A stretch of DNA of 61,365 bases from an uncultured Comamonadaceae bacterium (GTDB taxonomy: Bacteria > Pseudomonadota > Gammaproteobacteria > Burkholderiales > Burkholderiaceae): the NCBI GenBank assembly GCA_946482595.1, contig CAMLSD010000016.1, positions 1 through 61,365 on the forward strand, read 5' to 3'. The notes beneath the pieces were generated by a model. The model ran no database searches and had not been told where the DNA came from. It saw only the letters and a program-made list of their open reading frames with translations. Of this stretch, positions 54,450 through 61,365 are shown piece after piece. Position 1 is the stretch's first letter. The number at the start of each line of letters is the position of its first letter. The position numbers and the translations under genes were made by a program.

Positions 54450-56651
54450 ATGAGCCTTCCTCCGCCCCAACCCGCTCCGGTTCGCCCGGCCCGCCCCACC
54501 GCGGGGGCCACGGCGCGCCTGCGTGAAGATCTGGTGCATGCCGACCCCCTGCTCGATTGCCTGATCGAGGTCTGCCGACTGCACGGCACACCGGCGTCGC
54601 GTGCGTCACTGTCGGCCGGCCTGCCGCTGGTCGACGGCCGGCTGACGCTGGGCCTGGCCGAGCGCGCCGTGGCGCGCGTCGGCATGGCCTGCAAGCTGCA
54701 GCGGCGTGCGCTGCCCGACATCGACAGCGTGCTGCTGCCGGTGATCCTGATCCTGCACGGCGACGAGGCCTGTGTGCTGCTGGGCTGGGACGACAGCGGC
54801 GAACGAGCGCGCGTGCTGATGCCCGAGTCCGGACAGGGCTCGGTGAGCTTCACGCGCGATGAGCTGCAACAGCGCTACAGCGGCGTGGCCCTGTTCGTGC
54901 GGCCGCATTTCCGCTTCGATGCACGCACGCCCGACATCCGACCGCCCCGCGCCCGCCACTGGTTCTGGGGCGCCGTGCTGGACCAGCGTTTTGTCTACCG
55001 CGACGTGCTCTGGGCGGCCTTGCTGATCAATGTGTTCGCCCTGGCCTTCCCGCTGTTCTCGATGAACGTGTACGACCGCGTCGTGCCGAACAACGCCGTC
55101 GAGACGCTCTGGGCCCTGGCCATCGGCATTGCACTCGTGCTGGGTGCCGACCTGCTGATGCGCATGCTGCGCGGGCGTTTTGTCGACGAGGCAAGCGCCC
55201 GCATCGACGTGCAGATCTCGGCCAGCCTGATGGAACGCGTGCTGGGCCTGCGCATGGAGAGCCGGCCCGAGTCCGTGGGGTCGTTTGCGGCCAATCTGCG
55301 CGGCTTCGAGCAGGTACGTGACTTCATCGCATCGTCCACCGTCACGGCCCTGATCGACCTGCCGTTCGCCATCCTGTTCATCGGCGTGATGGCCTGGATC
55401 TCGCCGTGGCTGGCACTGCCGGCCGTTGCCGGTTTTGCCCTCGTGCTGCTGGTGGGCTACCTGCTGCAGGGTCGTCTGCATGCGCTGTCGGAGCAGACCT
55501 ATCGGGCGTCGGCCATGCGCAACGCCACGCTGATCGAAAGCCTGAGCGGCCTGGAAACCATCAAGTCCCAGGGCGCCGAAGGCGTGATCCAGACCCGCTG
55601 GGAGCGCGCCAACACCTACCTGTCGGGCCTGAACGTGCGCATGCGCGGCCTGTCGTCGTCGGCGCTCTACAGCACGGCCTTCCTGCAGCAGATGGTGTCG
55701 GTGTCGCTGATCCTGGTGGGCGTGTACCTGATTGCCGGGCGCGACCTCACCATGGGCGGGTTGATCGCCTGCACGATGCTGTCGTCCCGCGCGCTGGCGC
55801 CGGCCGGCCAGATCGTGGGCCTGCTGATGCAGTACCAGGGAGCGCGAACTGCACTGGACTCGCTCAACCGCATCATGGAGCAGCCGGTTGAAAGGCCGCT
55901 GGGGCAGACCTACGTGCAGCGCAAGGAATTCAAGGGCGAGATCGAGTTCCGCAACGTGAGCTTTGCCTACCCGAACCGGCAGGATGCGGCCCTTGAAGGC
56001 GTGAGCTTCAAGGTCAACCCCGGCGACCGCGTGGCCCTGATCGGCCGGGTGGGCTCGGGCAAGACCACGATCGAGAAGCTGATCCTCGGCTTGTACCAGC
56101 CCAGCGAGGGAGCGGTGCTGCTCGACGGGATCGACCTGCGCCAGCTCGACCCGGCCGACGTGCGCAGCAACGTGGGTTGTGTCTCGCAGGACGTCACGCT
56201 GTTTTATGGCACCTTGCGCGACAACATCGCCTTCGGGCTGCCGTTTGCCGACGATTCCGCCATCGTGGCGGCGGCCGAGGTGGCCGGCCTGACCGAGTTC
56301 GTCAACCGGCACCCCCGCGGGTTCGACATGATGGTCGGCGAGCGCGGCGAATCGCTGTCCGGCGGGCAGCGCCAGAGCGTGGGCATCGCCCGGGCCGTGC
56401 TGCACAACGCCCCCATCCTGCTGCTCGACGAGCCGACCAGCGCGATGGACTTCTCGACCGAGGCACACATCAACGCCCGGCTGAACGAATACTCACAGGG
56501 CAAGACGGTCGTGCTGGTGACGCACCGCACATCCTTGCTGTCGCTGGTCAACCGGGTGATCGTGGTCGATTCCGGCCGCATCGTGGCCGACGGCCCGCGC
56601 GACCGCATCCTCGAAGCCCTGTCCACCGGCAAGATCGCCAAGGCCGCATGA
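54450..56651 (+). CDS. Type I secretion ABC exporter (LapB-like)
   Basis: A 733-residue exporter with permease and ATPase in one chain. Residues ~20-155 are a C39-like domain: it has the fold (HADPLLDCLIEVCRLHG) but lacks the peptidase cysteine motif, so it should bind and not cut the substrate, as in LapB and HlyB. The permease region (~170-460) starts FWGAVLDQRFVYRDVLWAALLINVFALAFPLFSMNVYDRVVPNNAVETLWAL. The ATPase has Walker A GRVGSGKTT, signature LSGGQRQ and Walker B ILLLDEPTSAMD. It is followed 12 bp later by the adaptor gene and then by the adhesin gene it should export. Confidence 0.93.
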   Translation: MSLPPPQPAPVRPARPTAGATARLREDLVHADPLLDCLIEVCRLHGTPASRASLSAGLPLVDGRLTLGLAERAVARVGMACKLQRRALPDIDSVLLPVILILHGDEACVLLGWDDSGERARVLMPESGQGSVSFTRDELQQRYSGVALFVRPHFRFDARTPDIRPPRARHWFWGAVLDQRFVYRDVLWAALLINVFALAFPLFSMNVYDRVVPNNAVETLWALAIGIALVLGADLLMRMLRGRFVDEASARIDVQISASLMERVLGLRMESRPESVGSFAANLRGFEQVRDFIASSTVTALIDLPFAILFIGVMAWISPWLALPAVAGFALVLLVGYLLQGRLHALSEQTYRASAMRNATLIESLSGLETIKSQGAEGVIQTRWERANTYLSGLNVRMRGLSSSALYSTAFLQQMVSVSLILVGVYLIAGRDLTMGGLIACTMLSSRALAPAGQIVGLLMQYQGARTALDSLNRIMEQPVERPLGQTYVQRKEFKGEIEFRNVSFAYPNRQDAALEGVSFKVNPGDRVALIGRVGSGKTTIEKLILGLYQPSEGAVLLDGIDLRQLDPADVRSNVGCVSQDVTLFYGTLRDNIAFGLPFADDSAIVAAAEVAGLTEFVNRHPRGFDMMVGERGESLSGGQRQSVGIARAVLHNAPILLLDEPTSAMDFSTEAHINARLNEYSQGKTVVLVTHRTSLLSLVNRVIVVDSGRIVADGPRDRILEALSTGKIAKAA

Positions 56652-56663
56652 CGGTGACCCAGC

Positions 56664-58007
56664 ATGCTTGAATGGTTTCGACGCTCCTCCAAGACCGCCG
56701 GCACGGCCTACCGCGGGTTCGAGTTCGAAGCCGAAGAGGTGATGAACCGGCAACGCACCCGACGTGCCCAGACCATCGTGCGTGCCGCCGTGCTGTCGGT
56801 GGCGCTGCTGATCCTGTGGGCGTCGCTCGCCCATGTCGACGAAGTGACCCGGGGCGAGGCCAAGGTCATCCCATCGCGGCAGCTGCAGGTCGTGCAGTCA
56901 CTGGACGGCGGGGTGGTGGCCGAGATCCTGGTCCGCGAGGGCCAGGTGGTCGATGCCGGCCAGTTGCTGCTGCGCATCGACGAAACGCGCGCGGTCTCCG
57001 GCGTCAATGAAAGCCGCGCCCAGTCATTCGCGCTCAAGGTCAGGGCGGCCCGGCTGAAGGCGATCGCCGAGGGCGGTACGTTCACCCCCCCCAAACCGGC
57101 CGACGGCGATGCCACCGAGGCCCGCATCGTCGACGAGGAACAGCGCCTGTACGACTCGCGGACCTCCGAGCTGTCGACCATGCTGTCGATCAATCGCCAG
57201 CAACTGGCGCAGCGCCAGGAAGAACTCGCCGAGGTACGTGCCCGGCGCAACTCGGCCGACCGTGGCCTCGATCTGGCCCAGCAGGAATTGAACCGCACCA
57301 AACCGCTGCTGTCGTCCGGCGCGGTTTCAGAGGTGGACATCCTGCGACTGGAGCGTGAGGTCACGCGCTTTCGCGGTGACGTCGAGCAGGCCACGGCGCA
57401 GATCGCGCGGGTTCAGGCCGCCATCGGCGAGGCCCAGCGCAAGATCCAGGAAACCGAGATCGGCTTTCGCAACGAGGCCCGCAAGGAGTTGTCGGACGTG
57501 CTCGCCCGCCTCAGTGCGCTGAGCGAAGGGGCGGTGGCCCTGGCCGACAAGGTCGACAAGGCTTCGGTGCGCTCACCGGTGCGCGGCACGGTGCAGCGGC
57601 TGCTGGCCAACACGGTGGGTGGTGTCGTGCAGCCCGGCAAGGACATCGTCGAGATCGTGCCGCTCGACGATGCCCTGCTGCTGGAGGCCAGGGTCCAGCC
57701 CAAGGACATCGCCTTCATCCGGCCCGGGCAGAACGCCGTCGTGAAGTTCACCGCGTACGACTTTTCGATCTACGGAGGGCTGAAGGCAGTGGTCGAGAAC
57801 ATCAGCCCCGACACCGTGGTCGACGAGCGCGGGAACGCGTTTTATGTCGTTCGGGTCCGCACGCACCAGTCCAACTTCAGTGAAAAGCTGCCGATCATCA
57901 CGGGCATGACGGCTGAGGTCGATATTCTCACTGGCAATAAGACGGTTCTCTCTTATCTCGTCAAGCCAATACTGCGCGCCAAGTCGGTCGCCCTCAGCGA
58001 ACGTTGA
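56664..58007 (+). CDS. Type I secretion membrane fusion protein (HlyD family, LapC-like)
   Basis: A 447-residue adaptor. A short cytoplasmic start is followed by one TM segment (IVRAAVLSVALLILWASLAHVDEVTRGEAKVIP, residues ~37-55). Then come the lipoyl-like halves (QLQVVQSLDGGVVAEILVREGQVVDAGQLLLRID) with a long coiled coil between them (residues ~150-300), and the C-terminal RTX-exporter block VPLDDALLLEARVQPKDIAFIRPGQNAVVKFTAYDFSIYGG. It links the exporter to an outer-membrane TolC-type channel, which is not encoded in this window. Adjacent to the exporter and adhesin genes on the same strand. Confidence 0.94.
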   Translation: MLEWFRRSSKTAGTAYRGFEFEAEEVMNRQRTRRAQTIVRAAVLSVALLILWASLAHVDEVTRGEAKVIPSRQLQVVQSLDGGVVAEILVREGQVVDAGQLLLRIDETRAVSGVNESRAQSFALKVRAARLKAIAEGGTFTPPKPADGDATEARIVDEEQRLYDSRTSELSTMLSINRQQLAQRQEELAEVRARRNSADRGLDLAQQELNRTKPLLSSGAVSEVDILRLEREVTRFRGDVEQATAQIARVQAAIGEAQRKIQETEIGFRNEARKELSDVLARLSALSEGAVALADKVDKASVRSPVRGTVQRLLANTVGGVVQPGKDIVEIVPLDDALLLEARVQPKDIAFIRPGQNAVVKFTAYDFSIYGGLKAVVENISPDTVVDERGNAFYVVRVRTHQSNFSEKLPIITGMTAEVDILTGNKTVLSYLVKPILRAKSVALSER

Positions 58008-58174
58008 GCCCTGCGCTTCGCGCCTGCCCGATTTCCGTCTGCCCGGCCGCTTTTCGTGATGTCGTTCTCGAATCCGGGCCGATTTCGCGCAAAAGTGTCG
58101 ACCCGTGCGGCAAGGCGTGACACGGCACCGACTCAGGCGCCTTGTGGCGTGCCACAACTTCACCGAATGCCCGT

Positions 58175-58212
58175 GTTTTCGTGCACAAGGTCACGAAAAC
58201 TCCCCTGCACAA
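58175..58212 (+). promoter_or_regulatory. 26-bp perfect inverted repeat and direct repeats upstream of the adhesin gene
   Basis: GTTTTCGTG (58175-58183) and CACGAAAAC (58192-58200) form a 9-8-9 perfect palindrome. The 7-mer TGCACAA occurs at 58182-58188 and again at 58206-58212, 24 bp apart. A weak promoter (TTGTTT 58214-58219, TATGCT 58239-58244, 19-bp spacing) follows. The palindrome may be an operator of the adhesin gene. Confidence 0.5.
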
Positions 58213-58285
58213 ATTGTTTCAAAGCGGGCCGCCCTGTCTATGCTGGGGCCCATACAAGACCCTGAATTCGTCAAAGGAATTTCTC

Positions 58286-61200
58286 ATGGCAACTGCTGCA
58301 TCCAAGCTCCTGGGCACCGTGTCGGCTGTGATCGGCAAGGTGCGGGTGAAGCACCCGGACGGCACGATCCGCGATCTGAAGGTCGGCGACGTGATCCGTG
58401 AGGGCGACGTCATCCTGGCAGGCGCCGATGCACGCATCGAGATCCGTGACGAAGCCGGCAACCTGCGCGTGCCGCGCATCGGCGAGGGGCTGACTGCCGC
58501 CCTGCTCGATCCGGTCCAGGTGGCTGAAGGCAAGGCGCGCACCGCAAGCACCGATGCCGACGACCTCGACCGCGTGATCGCCGAAGTCGACGCGGGGCAG
58601 AACCCGGATGCCACACCGGCGGCCGGCCTGGAGGGTGGCGCCGAAGGCGGCCTGGCCCCCGGCCTGCGTGTGAATCGAATCAACGAAGGCGTGACCCCCG
58701 ACGGCCTGGCAGCGGCCACGCCGACCGCCGACAGCGCCGACGAGCCGCAGTCGACCGCCGCAGCCGAGGACGCCGCACCTGTCGTAGCCTCGACGGCCAT
58801 CGTGGCCGACGAAGAAGGCGCCAGCGTCAACCTTGGCCTGAGTGTGCCGACCGACGACAACACCGGCTCCGACAACTTGGTGGTCACCGTGACCGGGCTC
58901 CCTGTGATCGGCCAGATCATCCGCAGTGATGGCACGGTGGTGGCACCCGGTTCCACGCTGGCCGCGGCTGACCTGCCCGGCCTGGCCTACCTGCCCCCCC
59001 AGGACTACGATGGCAGTCCGGTCGGCAGCTTCACCTTCACCGTGAGCGACGGCAGCAATGTCAGCTCAGGCGGTACCACGATCACGGTCAACCCGGTCAA
59101 CGACGCCCCGCAAGGCCCGCCGCAGGCTGTCAGCACGCCTGAAGACACCCCGGTCGAAGGCCTGGTGACAGCCACCGACGTCGATGGCGACGTGCCGACC
59201 TTCAGGCTCGACCCGGCCTTCGGCCCGGCCAATGGCACCGTGACCGTGCGTCCGGACGGCAGTTTCACTTACGTCCCCTCCCCCGACTACAACGGCACCG
59301 ACACCTTCAACGTGATCGCCGACGACGGCCTGGGCGGCACCACGTCCATTCCGGTCACCGTCACCGTGACCCCGGTGAATGACGCTCCGACCGCCGACGA
59401 CGTGCTGATCACGACGCCCGAGGACGTGCCGGTACAGGGCACGCTGACCGGCGAAGACGTCGACAACGACACCCTCACGTTCACGGTCGACCCGAACCGC
59501 CCGCCAACCAATGGCACGGTGGTGCTCCAGCCGGGCGGCTCGTACATCTACACCCCGGCACCGGACTACAACGGCCCCGACAGCTTCGATGTGATCGTCA
59601 ACGACGGCCAGGGTGGCACGACGACGATCACCGTCGATGTCATCGTCACGCCAGTGAACGATGCGCCCGCCGGCCCCCCAGTCGCTCTGGTGACCCCTGA
59701 GGACACGCCGATTTCGTCGCAAGTGACGGCCGTGGATCCCGAGGGGGATTCGATCAGCTTTGTCGTGTCAACGGGTCCGCAGAACGGCACGGTCACGCTC
59801 CAGCCGAACGGCACGTTCACCTACACCCCTGGCCCCAATTACAACGGTGTCGACGCGTTCACTGTGCTGGCCAGCGATGGCAACGGCGGCACTGCACTGA
59901 TTCCTGTGACGATCACTGTCACGCCGGTCAACGATCTGCCGGTCGCCAACCCTGACGCGCGCACGATCAACGAGGATTCGTTTGCCGTGGGCAACCTGCT
60001 GGCCAACGACACGGACCCCGATGGTGACGCACTGCGCATCACGTCGTTCCGGGTGGACGGCACGCTGTACGATGCTGGCAGCACTGCGACCCTCGCATCG
60101 GGCACGCTCACGGTCGACGCACTCGGCAATTACCGATTCGATCCGACCACGGGATGGTCCGGAACCGTTCCGCAGGTGACCTACACGCTTACCGATGGCT
60201 CTGCTTCGGCCAGCTCCACCCTCGACATCCAGGTCGTGGGCCTCAACGACGCGCCGATCGCCAGGAACGACAGCGCCACAGTCCCGGAAGGCAGCGCCGG
60301 ACCTCAGGTCGGCAACGTGCTGACGAATGACAGCGACCCCGACGGAGACACCATCCGCGTCACGCAGTTCAGCGTCGACGGCGTCACGTTCGGCGCCGGA
60401 ACGACTGCAGCATTGCCCACGGGCGGTACGCTGACGATCGCCCCGAACGGCAGCTACACGTTCAATCCGCCGTCCGGCTGGACTGGCGATTTTCCGAACG
60501 TCGTCTACACCGTGACCGACGGATCTGCGTCGGACACAGCCCGACTGACGATCGACCTCGAAGGCGATCCACAAGTCCCCCCGACAGTCCGGGTGGCGGC
60601 GGTCAGTTCCGATACCGAGACGGAAGGCACTGCACTTGTCCACTCCGTCACTCTCACTTCGCCAACCACGGCTCCGACGTCCTTCGCGTTTGCACTCACC
60701 GCCGTCGCACCCGCCACCGCGGACGATTACGGCACGCCCACGTTCAGCAACGGCGTAACGCTGGTCGGCGGTTCCCTGCTTGTTCCGGCGGGTGTCAGCG
60801 CTTTCACGGTCACCATCCCGACCGTGGCCGACCTCGTGGTCGAAGACACCGAACAGCTGACGCTGTCCGTTGGCGGCGTTTCGGGTACGGGCACGATTCT
60901 CGACGCCGGCACGCCGCCCGACCCGGCCACCTTGTCGGTGACCGGCACCACCGTCGTCGAGTCGGCCGGCTACGCACAGTTCACCGTCAGCCTGTCGGCA
61001 CCGGCGACCGATGATGTTGTCCTCAACCTCACGCTCACGGACGGCACCGCCACCGGCGGAGGTGTCGACTTCGGATCCATCAGCACGGACAACCTGCAGG
61101 TCTCGGTCGACGGTGGCCTGAACTGGGCCGATGCATCGAGCGTGACCATCGCGACCGGGCAGACTTCGGTGCTGGTGCGCACGCCTGTGGTCGATGACAG

Positions 61201-61365
61201 CACCGTCGAGCTGGCCGAGGACCTCACGCTGACGGCCACCGTGGTGTCCGGCACCACGGCCAACAGCACCGCGTCGGATGGCGCGATCATCACGGACAAC
61301 GACAGCCAGACGGTCACCTCCGTCACCCCGGGCGCCTCGGGCGACACCGTGACCGAAGGCACCGA
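58286..61365 (+). CDS. Giant LapA-type biofilm adhesin, N-terminal 1,026 residues (3' truncated)
   Basis: The frame is open from ATG 58286 (AAAGGAA upstream) to the window end. Residues 1-~108 are a LapA-like retention module: MATAASKLLGTVSAVIGKVRV, VKHPDGTIRDLKVGDVIREGD. At 111-114 is PAAG, matching the di-alanine site that the periplasmic protease LapG cuts. Then come five cadherin-like repeats, each opening with NDAP or NDLP (residues 272, 365, 458, 549, 654) and a YNGxDxF core. Two Calx-beta-like units follow (~767-870, ~878-1005) and a third begins. RTX repeats would be expected at the unseen C-terminus. It should be exported by the two upstream gene products and held at the cell surface. 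The LapD/LapG genes are not in this window. Confidence 0.92.
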   Translation, partial: MATAASKLLGTVSAVIGKVRVKHPDGTIRDLKVGDVIREGDVILAGADARIEIRDEAGNLRVPRIGEGLTAALLDPVQVAEGKARTASTDADDLDRVIAEVDAGQNPDATPAAGLEGGAEGGLAPGLRVNRINEGVTPDGLAAATPTADSADEPQSTAAAEDAAPVVASTAIVADEEGASVNLGLSVPTDDNTGSDNLVVTVTGLPVIGQIIRSDGTVVAPGSTLAAADLPGLAYLPPQDYDGSPVGSFTFTVSDGSNVSSGGTTITVNPVNDAPQGPPQAVSTPEDTPVEGLVTATDVDGDVPTFRLDPAFGPANGTVTVRPDGSFTYVPSPDYNGTDTFNVIADDGLGGTTSIPVTVTVTPVNDAPTADDVLITTPEDVPVQGTLTGEDVDNDTLTFTVDPNRPPTNGTVVLQPGGSYIYTPAPDYNGPDSFDVIVNDGQGGTTTITVDVIVTPVNDAPAGPPVALVTPEDTPISSQVTAVDPEGDSISFVVSTGPQNGTVTLQPNGTFTYTPGPNYNGVDAFTVLASDGNGGTALIPVTITVTPVNDLPVANPDARTINEDSFAVGNLLANDTDPDGDALRITSFRVDGTLYDAGSTATLASGTLTVDALGNYRFDPTTGWSGTVPQVTYTLTDGSASASSTLDIQVVGLNDAPIARNDSATVPEGSAGPQVGNVLTNDSDPDGDTIRVTQFSVDGVTFGAGTTAALPTGGTLTIAPNGSYTFNPPSGWTGDFPNVVYTVTDGSASDTARLTIDLEGDPQVPPTVRVAAVSSDTETEGTALVHSVTLTSPTTAPTSFAFALTAVAPATADDYGTPTFSNGVTLVGGSLLVPAGVSAFTVTIPTVADLVVEDTEQLTLSVGGVSGTGTILDAGTPPDPATLSVTGTTVVESAGYAQFTVSLSAPATDDVVLNLTLTDGTATGGGVDFGSISTDNLQVSVDGGLNWADASSVTIATGQTSVLVRTPVVDDSTVELAEDLTLTATVVSGTTANSTASDGAIITDNDSQTVTSVTPGASGDTVTEGT
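59099..59929 (+). repeat. Tandem cadherin-like repeats in the adhesin gene
   Basis: Three units start at 59099, 59378 and 59657 with a period of exactly 279 bp (93 codons); the next boundary, at 59930, gives 273 bp. Each encodes NDxP, a PEDxP stretch, GTV..PxGS(Y/F)xYxPxPxYNG and DG.GGTT. The DNA is diverged, so recent duplication is unlikely. Confidence 0.8.

Noticed and set aside
58214..58244. TTGTTT-N19-TATGCT as adhesin promoter
   Set aside because: Spacing and -35 are poor, so I did not list it as a separate promoter; it is only noted with the palindrome.
58219..61362. Several minus-strand frames of 60-290 codons within the adhesin region
   Set aside because: The plus frame from 58286 is unbroken for 1,026 codons with clear repeats; the minus frames are Val/Ser/Thr-rich mirrors of those repeats.
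54450..61365. A TolC-type outer-membrane gene and lapD/lapG expected for the adhesin system
   Set aside because: Neither is present upstream or between the genes; they may lie beyond the window end or elsewhere.

Overview
The window is one chromosome segment from a high-GC betaproteobacterium. Gene content points to Burkholderiales, near the Leptothrix / Rubrivivax / Ideonella / Sphaerotilus group. Reasons: a phaC-phaA-phaB polyhydroxybutyrate operon, a short H-NS-type protein, split chromate transporters, a TTT (Bug-type) solute-binding protein, and G/C at most third codon positions. The placement is inferred from gene content and not from a marker-gene comparison. There are about 53 protein genes, packed densely. 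I see no insertion sequence, prophage, CRISPR array or rRNA.

Left part (1-9,000): the 3' end of argA; yggX; a degenerate receiver-domain protein; an iron(III) solute-binding protein behind a Fur-like box; a large PAS hybrid histidine kinase; an H-NS-like gene with a palindrome over its promoter; a tRNA-Leu(UAA) gene interrupted in the anticodon by a 241-nt group I intron; an Atg22/UMF1-like MFS transporter; and convergent murI.

9,000-13,800 is an acyl-CoA oxidation block: etfB, etfA, a large acyl-CoA dehydrogenase and a nitronate monooxygenase. Two palindromic operator candidates lie upstream of etfB. 13,800-19,640 (minus strand) is a thiamine operon, thiC-thiO-thiS-thiG-thiDE. Its leader has a good promoter, a TPP riboswitch and a hairpin that buries the thiC Shine-Dalgarno sequence.

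19,680-28,440 holds a PilJ-like protein, a GarR-type beta-hydroxyacid dehydrogenase, and a sugar-acid type catabolic run: UxaA/GarD-family dehydratase, aldehyde dehydrogenase and HpaI/GarL-family aldolase, with a solute-binding protein and a divergent LysR regulator. 28,480-31,840 is a signalling set: a FecR-domain protein, a membrane Tll0287-type sensor with one CxxCH haem motif, and a soluble Ser/Thr kinase. 32,000-44,900 is mostly housekeeping and accessory genes: penicillin acylase, 2-hydroxyacid dehydrogenase, MFS, a chrA pair, upp, rlmB, a GGDEF-EAL protein and a LolD-like ATPase. A glycerophosphodiesterase remnant sits near 39,900.

44,900-54,420: tesA, mnmH, phaCAB, pgeF, maiA, ubiC, a FAH-family hydrolase and a Nudix hydrolase. 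The right end (54,450-61,365) is a type I secretion locus: a LapB-like ABC exporter, a LapC-like adaptor and the first 1,026 residues of a giant LapA-type adhesin. The adhesin has a retention module, a PAAG site and tandem cadherin-like and Calx-beta repeats, and it runs off the window.
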